In this document: one piece after another, positions 7,758-18,175 of the stretch
Layout of the letters: the number at the start of each line of letters is the position of its first letter
Position numbering within the stretch: the first letter of the stretch is position 1
Assembly: GCA_025352995.1 (NCBI GenBank)
Contig: JANXRN010000166.1
Span: 1-39,396 of the forward strand
Source of the DNA: Acetobacteraceae bacterium
Lineage (GTDB): Bacteria > Pseudomonadota > Alphaproteobacteria > Acetobacterales > Acetobacteraceae
Direction of reading: 5' to 3'
Length of the DNA: 39,396 nucleotides
Translations under genes and position numbers: made by a program
The notes under the pieces: model-generated
Database searches by the model: none
What the model was told of the DNA's origin: nothing
Seen by the model: the letters and a program-made list of their open reading frames with translations, nothing else

Positions 7758-8469
7758 GATCGGTCAGCCAGTCGGGCGACGCGTTGACTAAAATCGTTTC
7801 CAACGCGTGATCCCACCCGGTCAGGATCAACAGCGCCACCGCCAACGCCCCACTTCCCAGGAGATATTTCCCGCCTTGCCCGGTTGCCAGCATTTTACCC
7901 CGCCAGCGCAGCAGCGCCTGGCGCGACAGGCTGCCGACCAGGATCAGCGGCAGGGCGGCACCAAGCCCAAACGCTGCCATCACCGATCCGGCTTCGACCA
8001 GGTTGCGGCCTTGGGCGGCCATCACGGACGCCGCGCCCAAAGTCGGCCCGACGCACGGACTCCAGACCGTGCCCAGCACCAGTCCGGTGACAAACTGCCC
8101 CCGCCAGCCGCCCAGCGCGGTGTCGGGGACAAACCGCGACAGGAAACTATTGCCCGCGTTGCCAACGCGCGACGTTGCGATGGCGAGGCGGGCCTGCAAC
8201 GACCCGCTCAGAAGCACCAGCCCGATCACCCCGAGCAGCACGGCAGAAACCGTGCGGAACCAATCGGCATCAAGCCCGATGGCGAAGCCGACCGTCGCGA
8301 CAAACAGCCCGACCACCACGAACGCCAGGATCAGCCCGGCCCCCAGCGCCAGCATGCCAAAGCGGTGCGCCGCGACCGCGCTGCCCAGCACCAGCGGTAG
8401 CACCGGCAGCACGCATGGCGACAAGGTGGACAGCATGCCCGCCAGCAGCCCGGCGAGCAGCGTGCCCAT
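7741..8469 (-). CDS. ccdA: CcdA/DsbD-type thiol-disulfide transporter
   Basis: The 242-residue integral membrane protein has about six hydrophobic segments. It carries the two conserved cysteine motifs of the CcdA family: SPCVLPVLP with Cys19 in the first helix and WSPCVGPTLG with Cys139 in the fourth. CcdA proteins move electrons from cytoplasmic thioredoxin to periplasmic thiol proteins, supporting cytochrome c maturation or other periplasmic reduction. It starts five bases after the stop of the exported thioredoxin-like gene, which is its obvious electron acceptor. Confidence 0.9.
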   Translation of the reverse strand: MGTLLAGLLAGMLSTLSPCVLPVLPLVLGSAVAAHRFGMLALGAGLILAFVVVGLFVATVGFAIGLDADWFRTVSAVLLGVIGLVLLSGSLQARLAIATSRVGNAGNSFLSRFVPDTALGGWRGQFVTGLVLGTVWSPCVGPTLGAASVMAAQGRNLVEAGSVMAAFGLGAALPLILVGSLSRQALLRWRGKMLATGQGGKYLLGSGALAVALLILTGWDHALETILVNASPDWLTDLTTRF

Positions 8470-8474
8470 CGGAC

Positions 8475-8867
8475 CTAGCCGTTGGCCTTGGCAAGCAGCG
8501 CCTTGATCCGCCCGGCATCGGTTTCGCCGGTGGACCGACCAACTTCATTCTTGCCGCGAATAACGATCAACGTGCTCTGCTTCTGCACCCCGAACGCGAC
8601 GACGATGGGCTTCTGCGAATCAAAATCCACCGTCATCATCACCATGTCCTTGAACGCGGGATCGTTGGCGAGGTCGGCCAGGATCGGGCGCTGCTTGGCG
8701 CAGATTGGGCACCAGCTGGCATGCACGGCGACCAGGATCGGCTTGCCGGCGGCCTGGGCGGCATCAAAAGCCGCCTTGTCCCAGAGTTGTTGGGTCGCGG
8801 CCCGTGCACCAGTGGCGGCAAGCACGCTTGCGGCGAGGGCGCCGGTCAGAAATTCGATGCGTCGCAT
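8475..8867 (-). CDS. Exported thioredoxin-fold protein
   Basis: The protein is 130 residues. Residues 1-23 form a signal peptide (MRRIEFLTGALAASVLAATGARA). The mature part is a thioredoxin fold with the active site WCPIC, cysteines 53 and 56. The later VDFDSQKPIVVAFGVQKQSTLIVIRGKNE has the usual central strands, although the common cis-proline context is altered (KQSTLIV). It is probably a periplasmic thiol reductant fed by the CcdA-like protein encoded five bases downstream. Longer in-frame starts reach into the upstream gap and would bury the signal peptide, so they were rejected. Confidence 0.87.
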   Translation of the reverse strand: MRRIEFLTGALAASVLAATGARAATQQLWDKAAFDAAQAAGKPILVAVHASWCPICAKQRPILADLANDPAFKDMVMMTVDFDSQKPIVVAFGVQKQSTLIVIRGKNEVGRSTGETDAGRIKALLAKANG

Positions 8868-9053
8868 GCTGGGTTTCCCTGAATGATGAACAAATTTTGG
8901 CATTACCGGGAGATTAGCGCCTTCTGGAGCCGGGTAACAAACAATCTTTTTGTCAGAAATATTTTTCCGGGCAGGCATCTGGGCCAATTTCCCCCGCGTA
9001 GTCCGGGCGTGAATGGACGGCAATTCGCCGCCCAAGCAACGAGGAATGCCCCA

Positions 9054-9641
9054 ATGCGCGCACGCCACTCACTTCCGATGACCATGGCCGCCATCCTGCT
9101 CGCCGCTTGCACCCAGGCCGTGGCCCAAGCGCCCACACCGATGATGGACAGCAATGCGACCGTTATGGTCGGCGGACAGTCGATGTTCCCGGCAAAGGAC
9201 ATTATCGATAACGCAGTGAACTCGGCCGACCACACCACCCTGGTCGCCGCGGTCAAAGCCGCCGGCCTGGTGGCAACCTTGAAAACCGCTGGCCCGTTCA
9301 CCGTCTTTGCACCCACCAACGCCGCGTTCAATGAACTGCCGGCCGGCACGGTTGCGACGCTGCTGAAGCCGGAAAACAAGGCGACCTTGACCAAGGTGCT
9401 GACCTATCACGTCGTCGCCGGGAAGCTTGGCTTTGACCAGCTCCACAGCATGGTGATGGACGCCAAGGGCACTGCCAGCCTGACCACGGTTGCCGGCGAA
9501 AAGCTGATGGTGAAAATGAACGGGCCGCACAATATCCTGATCATGGATGCCAAGGGCCAGACCGCCCACATCACAACCTACGATGTGTTCCAATCCAACG
9601 GCGTGATCCAGGTGATCGACAAAGTCATGCTGCCAGGCTGA
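9054..9641 (+). CDS. Fasciclin (FAS1) domain lipoprotein
   Basis: The protein is 195 residues. A lipoprotein signal ends in LLAAC (Cys19). The rest is one FAS1 domain, recognisable from DIIDNAVNSADHTTLVAAVKAAGL, then GPFTVFAPTNAAFNELPAGTV, LTYHVVAGK and the terminal NGVIQVIDKVMLPG. FAS1 proteins mediate adhesion or extracellular matrix interactions; in bacteria their partners are mostly unknown. GAGGA precedes the ATG by about nine bases. It is divergent from the thioredoxin gene across 186 bases, and an 11-bp GC hairpin follows its stop. Confidence 0.9.
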   Translation: MRARHSLPMTMAAILLAACTQAVAQAPTPMMDSNATVMVGGQSMFPAKDIIDNAVNSADHTTLVAAVKAAGLVATLKTAGPFTVFAPTNAAFNELPAGTVATLLKPENKATLTKVLTYHVVAGKLGFDQLHSMVMDAKGTASLTTVAGEKLMVKMNGPHNILIMDAKGQTAHITTYDVFQSNGVIQVIDKVMLPG

Positions 9642-9648
9642 TCGTGGC

Positions 9649-9674
9649 GGCGCGGCCGGGGCACCGGCCGCGCC
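9649..9674. terminator. GC-rich hairpin between convergent genes
   Basis: GGCGCGGCCGG (9649-9659) pairs perfectly with CCGGCCGCGCC (9664-9674) around a GGCA loop. It lies between the FAS1 gene stop and the end of the convergent permease gene, so it probably ends transcription from both sides. It lacks a U-tract. Confidence 0.65.
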
Positions 9675-9675
9675 A

Positions 9676-10503
9676 TCACCGCAAGGTCGGGTCCAAACGA
9701 TCGCGCAACCAATCCCCGAGCAGGCTGACCGCAAGCGTGGTCAGCACGATCACCACGCTCGGCGTCAGCAAAATCCACGGCGCCCGGGTCAGATATTCCC
9801 GCCCATAGCCGACCATGTTGCCCAGGCTGGTCATCGGTGGCTGCACCCCGAGGCCGAGAAATGACAGCCCACTTTCCAGCAGAACCACTTCGGGAAACGA
9901 CAAAGTGGCCGAAACGATCAAGGTCGAGGCGATATTGGGCAAGACATGCCCAAGATAAATCCGCATCGGTTGAGCACCTAATTGCCTGATCGCTGCGGCA
10001 TAGCCCTGCGCATTGGCGGCAATCGCCAGGCCACGCGCAATGCGGGCGTAACGTTCCCAGCCATAGAGCCCGAGCAGGCAGGTGAACAGCAGCAGCGAAT
10101 TGCCGAAAAACGCCAGCACCGACAAGGCCAAAATCAGAAACGGCATTGACGCCTGGAAGTCGACCAGCATCAGCACGATTTGTTCGGCCCAGCCGCGGAA
10201 ATGCGCGGCAATAAACCCCATGAAGGTGCCGAACACCGCCGCAATCACCGTCGCGCCAAAGGCAATGCGCAACGACATCTGGATCGACACGAGCAACCGG
10301 CTTAGCACATCGCGGCCCAGTTCATCGGTGCCCAGCGCATGCGCCCAGCCGCCGCCGAACCCGACCGGCGGCGTCAGACGGGCGCGCAGATCGAGCGCGG
10401 TAATGCCGAACGGGCGCAGCACATCGGCGAGGATCGCCACTGCCAGCACCAGCGCCAACCACAGCATCGCTGCCGACACGGCAACCGGAATGTTCCACTT
10501 CAT
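9676..10503 (-). CDS. Peptide-type ABC transporter permease (DppC-like)
   Basis: The protein is 275 residues with about six membrane segments. GTDELGRDVLSRLL near residue 55 and the EAA-loop region (AANAQGYAAAIRQLGAQPMRIYLGHVLPN) identify a DppC/OppC inner-membrane subunit. It ends GDWLRDRLDPTLR, the classic DppC C-terminus. The ATG at 10503 overlaps the DppB-like gene by four bases (ATGA). It is the last gene of the six-gene importer operon 16581-9676. The imported substrate could be peptides, opines or glutathione-like compounds; the sequence does not decide. Confidence 0.92.
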   Translation of the reverse strand: MKWNIPVAVSAAMLWLALVLAVAILADVLRPFGITALDLRARLTPPVGFGGGWAHALGTDELGRDVLSRLLVSIQMSLRIAFGATVIAAVFGTFMGFIAAHFRGWAEQIVLMLVDFQASMPFLILALSVLAFFGNSLLLFTCLLGLYGWERYARIARGLAIAANAQGYAAAIRQLGAQPMRIYLGHVLPNIASTLIVSATLSFPEVVLLESGLSFLGLGVQPPMTSLGNMVGYGREYLTRAPWILLTPSVVIVLTTLAVSLLGDWLRDRLDPTLR

Positions 10504-11423
10504 GGCCGGCGAGCCCGCAAGCGCGGATCGAGCACGCCGTAGAGCAGATCGACGATAAAGTTTGACGTCACCATCGTTGCCGCCACCAGCAGCAGGATAC
10601 ATTGCACCACCGCAAGATCGCGGTTGGCGACCGCGACCACCAGCAGGCGGCCGACGCCGGGCCAGGAAAACACGCTTTCGACGACCACCGCCCCGGCGAT
10701 CAAGGTGCCGACCATGAAACCGATGATGGTAACGGTGGGAATGGCCGCGTTGGGCAAGGCGTGGCCGCGCACCACCGCCGGCCACGGCACGCCCTTGGCC
10801 GTTGCGGTGCGGATATAAGGCTGGCCGAGCACTTCGAGCATCGCGGACCGGGTGAAGCGCGCCAGCACCCCTGCCCCGCCCATCGACATGGTGATCACTG
10901 GCAACACCAGGCTGCGCCAGCTACCTTGCCCACCCGATGGCAGCCATCCCAGGCTGACCGCGAAGACCAGCACCAGGATCAGCCCAAGCACGAAACTCGG
11001 CACGGTGAAGCCGGCAACAGCCAGCGCCATCACCAACCGATCGATCCAGCTATTGCGGTAAAGCGCTGCAAAAATCCCCGCCGGCACGCCAATGCCGACC
11101 TTCACGATCAGCGCGGGAATGGTCAGCATCAGGGTTGCCGGAATACGTTCGACCACCACCGCAATCGCCGGGCGGCCATCGCGCATCGACTGGCCCAGTT
11201 CGCCATGCAGGATGGCGCCGAAATAGCTGAAATATTGTTCCCAGATCGGCCGATCCAGGCCCCAGGCCGTGCGAAACGCCGCAATTGCCTCGGGCGGCGC
11301 TTCGGGGGACATGATGGTCATCGCCGGATCGCCGGAAAGCCGCAGGACGATGAACGCAAAGCTCACCACCAGCGCAATGGTGAGCGCGGCGCGCAGCAAA
11401 CGTAAGGCCAGAAAGCCGATCAT
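10500..11423 (-). CDS. Peptide-type ABC transporter permease (DppB-like)
   Basis: The 307-residue permease starts with the typical DppB N-terminus (LRLLRAALTIALVVSFAFIVLRLSGDPA). It has about six membrane helices, the EAA loop (YIRTATAKGVPWPAVVRGHALPNAAIPTVT), and the ending LLYGVLDPRLRARRP. It forms the heterodimeric channel with the DppC-like subunit encoded next. Four-base overlaps link it to the binding protein gene upstream and the DppC-like gene downstream. Confidence 0.92.
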   Translation of the reverse strand: MIGFLALRLLRAALTIALVVSFAFIVLRLSGDPAMTIMSPEAPPEAIAAFRTAWGLDRPIWEQYFSYFGAILHGELGQSMRDGRPAIAVVVERIPATLMLTIPALIVKVGIGVPAGIFAALYRNSWIDRLVMALAVAGFTVPSFVLGLILVLVFAVSLGWLPSGGQGSWRSLVLPVITMSMGGAGVLARFTRSAMLEVLGQPYIRTATAKGVPWPAVVRGHALPNAAIPTVTIIGFMVGTLIAGAVVVESVFSWPGVGRLLVVAVANRDLAVVQCILLLVAATMVTSNFIVDLLYGVLDPRLRARRP

Positions 11424-12970
11424 CCGCGCCAGCCTTTGGGGCCGAAATCGAGGAAGAACGACGGCGGCGCCTGCCAGGGCAAATCGCGGCGCAGGCCGGT
11501 GAAGGTCGCGTTCTGGTGAAGCAGGATGTAGGCGGGATCATCGCGCTCGCAAATTTGCAGCATGCGGGCGAAAAGCCGCTTACGCTCAGCCATGTCGGTG
11601 CCGGCTTCGAGCGCCCCCGACAAGGCGTTCATTTCGGCGTTTGACCATTCGCCATTGCCCTGCTGGGCGCCGTTGGGGCCGTGCTGGTTGACGATCGAAG
11701 AAACCGGATCGTCAAATGTCGGGGAATTCGACCAGTCGCGCACCCCGCGTGGCCCGGCTTTATCCAGCACCTGGCCCCAGTTTTCCTTGACCTGCAACTG
11801 CACGTTCAGCCCGACCGCGCGCCACATCTCCACCAGGATTTGCGCGGTGGCGAGTTCAGCGGTGTAGTAGTCGTTGCGGGCACGATAGATGATCGCGTCC
11901 CCCTTGTAGCCGGCGGCCTTTAGCAAACGCTGCGCCTCGGCAGGGTCGAATTTCGGCACCGTCCAGCCATCGATGAACATCGGGCCGTAGAACGGCCACT
12001 GCAATCCTGCCGGCACCTTGGCGCGACCGGCCCAGATGCTATCGACAATCGCCTGGCCATCGATGGCGTGCGCCATCGCCAGCCGCACCCGTGGATCGAC
12101 CAAGGCCGGATGCTGCTTGTCAAACGCCAGGATGCGGTGATTGAGCACCAGGCCGCCTTTGACGATCAGTTTCGCATCGCGCTCAATCTCGCCGATCTGG
12201 TCGGGGGAGATATCGCAGGCGAACTGATATTCGCCCGCCCGCAGCCCGGCGATGCGCGACGCCTGTTCCGGCACTTCGAGGATGCGGATGCGCTTCAACG
12301 GTGGGCGGCCACCCCAATATTGGTCATGCGCTTCCAGCAGCATTTCACTGTCGGGCTTGAAGCCCACCAGCCGGTACGGCCCGCTGCCGGTGGCGAGCCG
12401 TGCATTGGCCTGCCAGCTGCCGGCGGCGAGCCAAGCGCGGCGCGACACGATCTGGCCGCCACCGGCGGATAGCCGGCCTTCCAACGTCACATCCGGTTTG
12501 GCATTGACCACGCGGATGGTGGCGCGATCGACGATCTCGATTTTCTCCAGCGCCGGCCAGTAGCGCTTGGCAACCGCGCGCACATCGGTCGGCAGGTCGG
12601 GGCCGAACATGCGTTCCGGCCCGAAGGAAAATACGACATCTTCGGCGCTGAGCGAATCGCCGTTATGCAGCACCACGTCCGGGCGCAGCGCAAGTTCGAC
12701 CGTGCGCGTATCGATCCGCCGCCATGATGTCGCCAGCGCCGGCACCCGTTCCAACTGGCCCTGCTGGTTGCGCCCGATCAGGTTTTCCAGGATCGAGCCG
12801 AGCCAGCGTTCTGATACGTTCGATGATTGTTCGCGCATCGGATCGGTGGTGTTGGTGTTGGCAATTTTCTGCACCGCAACCGTGATCGACGGCCGCTGGT
12901 CGGACTGCGCAATGGCAAAGCGCGGCAGGATGGTGGCGGCGAGGACAAGGCGGCGGGAAATACGGGTCAT
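11420..12970 (-). CDS. Peptide-type ABC transporter substrate-binding protein (SBP 1)
   Basis: The 516-residue protein belongs to the family 5 extracellular solute-binding proteins. It has a twin-arginine-like signal (SRRLVLAATILPRFAIAQ) and typical landmarks: PALATSWRRIDTRTVELALRPDVVLHNGD, GSGPYRLVGFKPD and VRLAMAHAIDGQAI. By eye roughly half its residues match the other binding protein of this operon (14953-16581). It lacks a segment of about 24 residues that the paralogue has after the RMFG motif (near residue 120). Its gene sits between an ATPase and the permeases, with four-base overlaps on both sides. Confidence 0.92.
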   Translation of the reverse strand: MTRISRRLVLAATILPRFAIAQSDQRPSITVAVQKIANTNTTDPMREQSSNVSERWLGSILENLIGRNQQGQLERVPALATSWRRIDTRTVELALRPDVVLHNGDSLSAEDVVFSFGPERMFGPDLPTDVRAVAKRYWPALEKIEIVDRATIRVVNAKPDVTLEGRLSAGGGQIVSRRAWLAAGSWQANARLATGSGPYRLVGFKPDSEMLLEAHDQYWGGRPPLKRIRILEVPEQASRIAGLRAGEYQFACDISPDQIGEIERDAKLIVKGGLVLNHRILAFDKQHPALVDPRVRLAMAHAIDGQAIVDSIWAGRAKVPAGLQWPFYGPMFIDGWTVPKFDPAEAQRLLKAAGYKGDAIIYRARNDYYTAELATAQILVEMWRAVGLNVQLQVKENWGQVLDKAGPRGVRDWSNSPTFDDPVSSIVNQHGPNGAQQGNGEWSNAEMNALSGALEAGTDMAERKRLFARMLQICERDDPAYILLHQNATFTGLRRDLPWQAPPSFFLDFGPKGWRG

Positions 12971-13944
12971 GCGGCTCGGTCCAGGTTCGGGTGCGCTAGA
13001 TGGCAGGCGACAGAACGCCCGTCCGCCATGGCACGCAAGGGTGGGGTTTGCTGTGCACAGACAGGCACAGCCACCGGACAGCGCGGATGAAAGGCGCAGC
13101 CGCTCGGCCGCGCGGCGGGGTTGGGCGGGTCGCCGGTCAGCACGATGCGTTCCCGCGCAATCCGGCCGGGCGTTGGCACCGCCGACACCAGCGCCCGTGT
13201 GTACGGGTGCAAAGGTGCCGCCAGAACCCAGTCGGCCGCGCCCTGTTCGACGATGCGGCCGAGATACATCACCGCCACACTGTCGCTGACCTGGCGCACC
13301 ACTTTCAGATCATGGCTGATGAAAACCATTGCGATGCCGCGCGCCTGCTGCAGATCAACCAGCATGTTGACCACTTGCGCCTGGATCGAAACATCAAGCG
13401 CGGACACCGGTTCATCGCACACCAGCAACGCCGGATCGGTCGCCAGCGCGCGGGCCAGCACCGCACGCTGGCGTTGCCCGCCGGAAAGCGCGTGCGGATG
13501 GCGCGCGGCGAGGTCTTCGCCCAGCCCGACATCGGTGAGCAATTGCGCCACCCTGGCGCGCCGCGCCGCAGCATCGCCGATGCCGTGGATGACCAACGGT
13601 TCCGCGATCTGACGCGCAACCGTCAGCCGACGATCGAGCGCGCCGAGCGGGTCCTGGAACACCAGTTGCATCCGTGCCCGCAATTTGCGCCAGGCATCCG
13701 TGCCCGGTGCCGGCATCGCCGCGCCGTCAAACTCAACCTGACCTTCGCTCGGCGGTTCCAGCCCCAGCATCAGCCGGCCGAGAGTCGATTTGCCGCAGCC
13801 CGATTCGCCAACGATCCCCAACGTGGAGCCCGCTTCGACCGTCAGGCTGACGCCATCGACGGCGCGTACCGAGGCGGCCTTGGCGAACAGGCGCCGCTCG
13901 CCGGGATAGGTTCTGGCGACTGCATCAAGGCGCAGCAAACTCAT
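12967..13944 (-). CDS. Peptide-type ABC transporter ATPase (DppF-like)
   Basis: The 325-residue ATPase has Walker [10 protein letters not shown], the Q-loop in [11 protein letters not shown], signature LSGGQRQR, Walker [13 protein letters not shown] and the switch histidine in FISHDL. The C-terminal oligopeptide-transporter extension carries the cysteine cluster ([16 protein letters not shown]) that in DppF/OppF homologues can bind an iron-sulfur cluster. The start at 13944 (MSLLRLDAV) overlaps the DppD-like gene by four bases; a longer frame to 14016 is just overlap with that gene. Confidence 0.92.
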   Translation of the reverse strand: MSLLRLDAVARTYPGERRLFAKAASVRAVDGVSLTVEAGSTLGIVGESGCGKSTLGRLMLGLEPPSEGQVEFDGAAMPAPGTDAWRKLRARMQLVFQDPLGALDRRLTVARQIAEPLVIHGIGDAAARRARVAQLLTDVGLGEDLAARHPHALSGGQRQRAVLARALATDPALLVCDEPVSALDVSIQAQVVNMLVDLQQARGIAMVFISHDLKVVRQVSDSVAVMYLGRIVEQGAADWVLAAPLHPYTRALVSAVPTPGRIARERIVLTGDPPNPAARPSGCAFHPRCPVAVPVCAQQTPPLRAMADGRSVACHLAHPNLDRAA

Positions 13945-14891
13945 GCCGCGATCCGCAAACAGGCAGCGCGATGGCCTGGGCGCACCGTGCGCAAAGCTGG
14001 CGTGCCGGCATCGCAATCTGCCCCCGCGCTGCCGCAGCGCGGTGCGAAGGCGCAGCCCGGCGGCATGGACGCCGGATTGGGCACCGCACCTTGAATAGCC
14101 TCCAACCGCCGCCGTGGCCCGACCATATCCGGCAAGGCCGCCAGCAGCCCCTGCGTATAGGGATGCGCCGGCGACTGGAAAATCTGCTCAGCCTTGCCCT
14201 GCTCCACCATCCGCCCGGCGTACATGACCCCTACCCTGCTGCACAGATCGGCAACCACCCCGAGATCGTGGCTGATCAGCACCAGCGCCATGCCGTGGTC
14301 CTGTTGCACCCGGCGCAGCAGATCGAGGATCTGCGCCTGGATGGTGGCGTCCAACGCCGTCGTCGGCTCATCAGCGATCAGCAGATCGGGGCGGCCGGCG
14401 AGCGCCATGGCGATCATCACCCGCTGGTTCTGCCCGCCCGACATTTCATGAGCGAAGGCGCGCAGCCGCCCGGCGGGGTCCGGGATGCCGACCTGTTCAA
14501 ACAGCCGCCGCGCCTCGGCGGTCGCCGCACCACCGGTTAAGCCGCGATGCAGGCGCAGCGCTTCCTCCACCTGCTTGCCCACCCGGATCACCGGATTGAG
14601 CGCGCTTGCCGGGTCCTGGAAAATCATCGCCACCCGACCGCCGCGCACCTGATCGAGGCTAGGTGCCGGCGCGCCCAGCAATTCCTGATCCCCCAACCGT
14701 ACGCTGCCGCCAACCTGGGCGCGCGCCGGCAGCAGCCCGAGGGCTGCAAGCCAGGTGACCGACTTGCCACAGCCGCTTTCGCCGACCAAGCCCACGGCTT
14801 CCCCTGGATGCACATCCAAATCGATTCCGCGCAGGGCCGGCACGCCGTCAAAGGCGACGGTCAGGCCGCGAATGCTGATCAGGGGTTCCAT
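13941..14891 (-). CDS. Peptide-type ABC transporter ATPase (DppD-like)
   Basis: The 316-residue ATPase has Walker [11 protein letters not shown]-loop [13 protein letters not shown], signature MSGGQNQR (Met and Asn in place of the usual Leu and Arg), Walker [13 protein letters not shown] and switch LISHDL. A C-terminal oligopeptide extension with cysteines follows ([14 protein letters not shown]). It pairs with the DppF-like ATPase encoded immediately after it. The ATG at 14891 lies 61 bases downstream of the second binding protein gene, the only sizeable gap in this operon. Confidence 0.92.
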   Translation of the reverse strand: MEPLISIRGLTVAFDGVPALRGIDLDVHPGEAVGLVGESGCGKSVTWLAALGLLPARAQVGGSVRLGDQELLGAPAPSLDQVRGGRVAMIFQDPASALNPVIRVGKQVEEALRLHRGLTGGAATAEARRLFEQVGIPDPAGRLRAFAHEMSGGQNQRVMIAMALAGRPDLLIADEPTTALDATIQAQILDLLRRVQQDHGMALVLISHDLGVVADLCSRVGVMYAGRMVEQGKAEQIFQSPAHPYTQGLLAALPDMVGPRRRLEAIQGAVPNPASMPPGCAFAPRCGSAGADCDAGTPALRTVRPGHRAACLRIAA

Positions 14892-14952
14892 GGCCGGCGA
14901 TTGAAGCCCAATCGCGGGCGCGGTGGAAGCAACGTCTTGCGGGGCCAGAGGT

Positions 14953-16581
14953 TCACGCCCCCCAATTGGCGGCGCGGAAATCCATCGCGAAGGACGGCGC
15001 GGCGCGCCATTTGATATCGCGGCGCTTGGCGGTGAAGGTCGCGTTCTGGTGCAGCACGGTGTAGGCGGGGTCTTCGCGCTCGGCAATTTGCAGCAGGCGG
15101 GCAAAGACTTGCTTGCGGCGGGCGCGATCGGTGCTGGTTTCCAACTCCAGCGACAGCGTGTTCATTTCAAGGTTGCTCCATTCGCCATATTGCTGCTGCT
15201 CTCCATTGGGCCCATGCTGACTGACGATGGATGACACCGGATCGGAGAACACCGCCGAGTTCGACCAGTCGCGAATGCCGCGTTCCGGGTTGCGCTCGAA
15301 AATCTGACTCCAGTTTTCCTTCATGGTGATCTGCACGTTCAGCCCGACCTCGCGCCACATTTCGACCAGCGCCTGGGCGGTGAAAACCTGGTTGGTGTAG
15401 TAGTTGGACAGCAGGCGGTAGGTGATCGGATCGCCCTTGTAGCCCGACGCTTTCACCAGTTCGCGGGCACGCGCCGGATCAAACGCTGGCACCGTCCAGT
15501 CCTTGATGAACATGTCGTTGTAAAATTCCCATTGCAGCCCGGCGGGGACGCGGGTGCGGCCGGCCCACAGGCTGTCAACGATGGCGCGGCGGTCAATCGC
15601 ATGGGTCATCGCCTGGCGCACGCGGGGATCGCGCAAGGGCGCGTGGTTCTTGTCGAACGCGGTGATGCGGTGGTTGGGGATAGTGCCGCCTTGGACTTCA
15701 AACGCCTTGTTGCGTTCGATGTCCATGATCTGGTCGGGCGGGATGTCGCAGGCGAACTGGAACTCGCCGGCCAACAACCCGGCAACGCGGCTCGAAACCT
15801 CCGGCACTTCGACCAGGCGCAGGGTCTTGATCGGCGGGCGGCCGCCCCAGTAATCATCATGTGCATCAAGCACCAATGTGCTGTCAGCGGCAAAGCTGCG
15901 CACCTTGTAGGGGCCTGAGCCAATCGGCTTCCGAGCATACTCGATCCAGCTTGCAGCGTCGGCAAAGGACCGGCCGCTGACCACGCCCGCGCCCGACGCC
16001 GACATGCGGCCTTCGATGGTTACGTCCGGGGTGCCGTTGACGATGCGGACAGTGTAGGGATCGATGATATCGACGCGGTCGAACGCCGGGAACAGCCGGC
16101 GCGCCACCGGCGGGATTTCGCGCGGCAGTTCCTTGCTGACACTGGTCGAAACGATCTGGCCGGACAGCGGCAAGGTCTTGCCCTGCACGGTTGGCCGTGT
16201 ATCGCCGAACATGCGCGCGGCCGAAAAGCTCATCGCGACATCTTCCGCGCTGAAGTCGCGGCCATCATGCATCTTGACCCCACGGCGCAGCGAAAATTCC
16301 ACCGTCCGGTCGTCAATCCGGCGCCATTCCGTGGCAAGGCCGGGCTTGGATTCGATCTGGCCCTGATAATTGAGGTCAATCAGCCGTTCGACAAACATCG
16401 GCATGAAGCGGGTGCCGACATTGGATTGCTCCCGCAGGCAATCGAGCGTGTTGGAATTGGCAATTTTCTGCACTGCCACTGTGATGGTCGGGCGATTATC
16501 AGCCTGCCCGATGGCAATGCGCGGCAAGGCCGTTGCCGCGGTTGCGAGCTTGAGCGTGTGGCGACGGCTGATCTTGCGCAT
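14953..16581 (-). CDS. Peptide-type ABC transporter substrate-binding protein (SBP 2)
   Basis: The 542-residue family 5 solute-binding protein has a twin-arginine-type signal ([23 protein letters not shown]). It is clearly paralogous to the 516-residue protein of the same operon, sharing for example [23 protein letters not shown] and the C-terminal LHQNATFT. An extra segment (about 120-145, [25 protein letters not shown]) is absent from the paralogue. It is the first gene of the operon, divergent from the aldehyde dehydrogenase across 160 bases. Two binding proteins for one channel suggest a broadened or split substrate range. Confidence 0.92.
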   Translation of the reverse strand: MRKISRRHTLKLATAATALPRIAIGQADNRPTITVAVQKIANSNTLDCLREQSNVGTRFMPMFVERLIDLNYQGQIESKPGLATEWRRIDDRTVEFSLRRGVKMHDGRDFSAEDVAMSFSAARMFGDTRPTVQGKTLPLSGQIVSTSVSKELPREIPPVARRLFPAFDRVDIIDPYTVRIVNGTPDVTIEGRMSASGAGVVSGRSFADAASWIEYARKPIGSGPYKVRSFAADSTLVLDAHDDYWGGRPPIKTLRLVEVPEVSSRVAGLLAGEFQFACDIPPDQIMDIERNKAFEVQGGTIPNHRITAFDKNHAPLRDPRVRQAMTHAIDRRAIVDSLWAGRTRVPAGLQWEFYNDMFIKDWTVPAFDPARARELVKASGYKGDPITYRLLSNYYTNQVFTAQALVEMWREVGLNVQITMKENWSQIFERNPERGIRDWSNSAVFSDPVSSIVSQHGPNGEQQQYGEWSNLEMNTLSLELETSTDRARRKQVFARLLQIAEREDPAYTVLHQNATFTAKRRDIKWRAAPSFAMDFRAANWGA

Positions 16582-16741
16582 CTCGGTGGCCCCTTCGGCA
16601 AATGGAGGCCGCGAGGTAGCAGCGCCTGGGGACAGGGTGATGACGGTTCGGTGGCAAGCGCATGACAGCGTGCCGCCTTGCGCAATCCCCCTTCCTGCCC
16701 CACATCCCGGCCAGCACCGCAATCAAAGGGACGCCCAAACC

Positions 16742-18175
16742 ATGTATAATGATGTGAACCTGTTCATCGATGGCGCGTGGACCGCGCCCGAAGCCGGCAA
16801 GATGCTGGTGGTGATCAACCCCGCGACCGGGGAACCCGCCGGCAAGGTCGCCCATGCCGAGCGCGCCGATCTCGACCGCGCGCTTGACGCCGTGGCCAAG
16901 GGCTTCGTGGTCTGGAAGAAGGTCAACGCCTACGACCGCAGCAAAATCATGCGCAAGGCGGCCAATTTGCTGCGCGAACGGGCAGCGATGATCGCCGGCC
17001 TGATGACCATCGAACAGGGCAAGCCGAGCTTTGAAGCCATGGGCGAAACCATGGCCGGCGCGGATGTCATCGACTGGTTCGCCGAAGAAAGCCGCCGCGC
17101 CTATGGCCGCGTCATCCCGGCACGCGCCGAAGGCGTTTATCAGCTGGTCATCAAGGAGCCGGTCGGCCCGGTTGCCGCCTTCACGCCGTGGAACTTCCCG
17201 ATCAACCAGGCCGTCCGCAAGGTTTCGGCAGCGTTGGCCGCTGGCTGCTCAGTCATCCTCAAAGGCCCGGAAGAAACCCCGGCGAGCTGCGCCGAACTGG
17301 TGCGCTGCTTTGTCGATGCGGGCGTGCCGGCGGGGGTGATCAATCTGGTTTACGGCATTCCGTCGGACATCAGTTCGTACCTGATCCCGCATCCGACCAT
17401 CAAGAAAATCAGCTTCACCGGATCAACCGCGGTCGGCAAGCAACTCGCGGCACTCGCCGGGCTACACATGAAGCGGATGACGATGGAACTGGGCGGCCAT
17501 GCCCCGGCGATCGTATTCGGCGACGCCGATGTCGACGTCGCCAGCAAGCTGCTGGCGACCAACAAATACCGCAATGCCGGTCAGGTCTGCGTGTCGCCGA
17601 CCCGCATGCTGGTGCATGAAAGCGTCTATCAGCGCTTTGTCACCAATTTCGTTTCCATTGCCCAAGGCATCAAAGTTGGGCCGGGCGACGAAAAAGGCAC
17701 TGTGATGGGCCCGCTCGCCAATGCCCGCCGCATCACCGCGATGGAAAGCCTGGTGGGTGACGCGGTGCAAAAAGGTGCGACCTTGGAAACCGGCGGCAAG
17801 CGCATCGGCAACAAGGGCAATTTCTTTGAACCGACTGTGCTGACCAACGTCAATAACGACATGCGGGTGATGAACGAAGAACCGTTCGGCCCGCTTGCCG
17901 TCATCGCGCCGTTCTCCACCTTCGATGAGGTGGTGGCCGAAGCCAACCGGCTGCCTTACGGGTTGGCGGCATATGCCTATACTTCGTCGGCTAAGACCGC
18001 CAATGCGGTGGCGGCGGCGGTCGAGTCAGGCATGATGTCGATCAATCATCATGGGCTGGCGCTGCCGGAAGTGCCGTTCGGGGGGATCAAGGATAGCGGA
18101 TATGGGTCCGAAGGCGGGTCGGAGGCGATTGAGGCCTATTTGAATACTAAGTTTGTTACTCAGGCTGGGTTGTAG
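16742..18175 (+). CDS. NAD(P)-dependent aldehyde dehydrogenase (succinate-semialdehyde dehydrogenase-like)
   Basis: The 477-residue protein has the full aldehyde dehydrogenase layout: PWNFP at 149-153, GSTAVGK at 227-233, general base E249 in MELGG and the nucleophile C283 in NAGQVCVSP, followed by EEPFGPL in the C-terminal half. Family resemblance is to the GabD/succinate-semialdehyde group, but this class also includes glutarate-semialdehyde and alpha-ketoglutarate-semialdehyde enzymes, so the substrate is not fixed. AAAGGGA precedes the ATG. The stop codon's last base is the first base of hairpin repeat copy B. Confidence 0.88.
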   Translation: MYNDVNLFIDGAWTAPEAGKMLVVINPATGEPAGKVAHAERADLDRALDAVAKGFVVWKKVNAYDRSKIMRKAANLLRERAAMIAGLMTIEQGKPSFEAMGETMAGADVIDWFAEESRRAYGRVIPARAEGVYQLVIKEPVGPVAAFTPWNFPINQAVRKVSAALAAGCSVILKGPEETPASCAELVRCFVDAGVPAGVINLVYGIPSDISSYLIPHPTIKKISFTGSTAVGKQLAALAGLHMKRMTMELGGHAPAIVFGDADVDVASKLLATNKYRNAGQVCVSPTRMLVHESVYQRFVTNFVSIAQGIKVGPGDEKGTVMGPLANARRITAMESLVGDAVQKGATLETGGKRIGNKGNFFEPTVLTNVNNDMRVMNEEPFGPLAVIAPFSTFDEVVAEANRLPYGLAAYAYTSSAKTANAVAAAVESGMMSINHHGLALPEVPFGGIKDSGYGSEGGSEAIEAYLNTKFVTQAGL

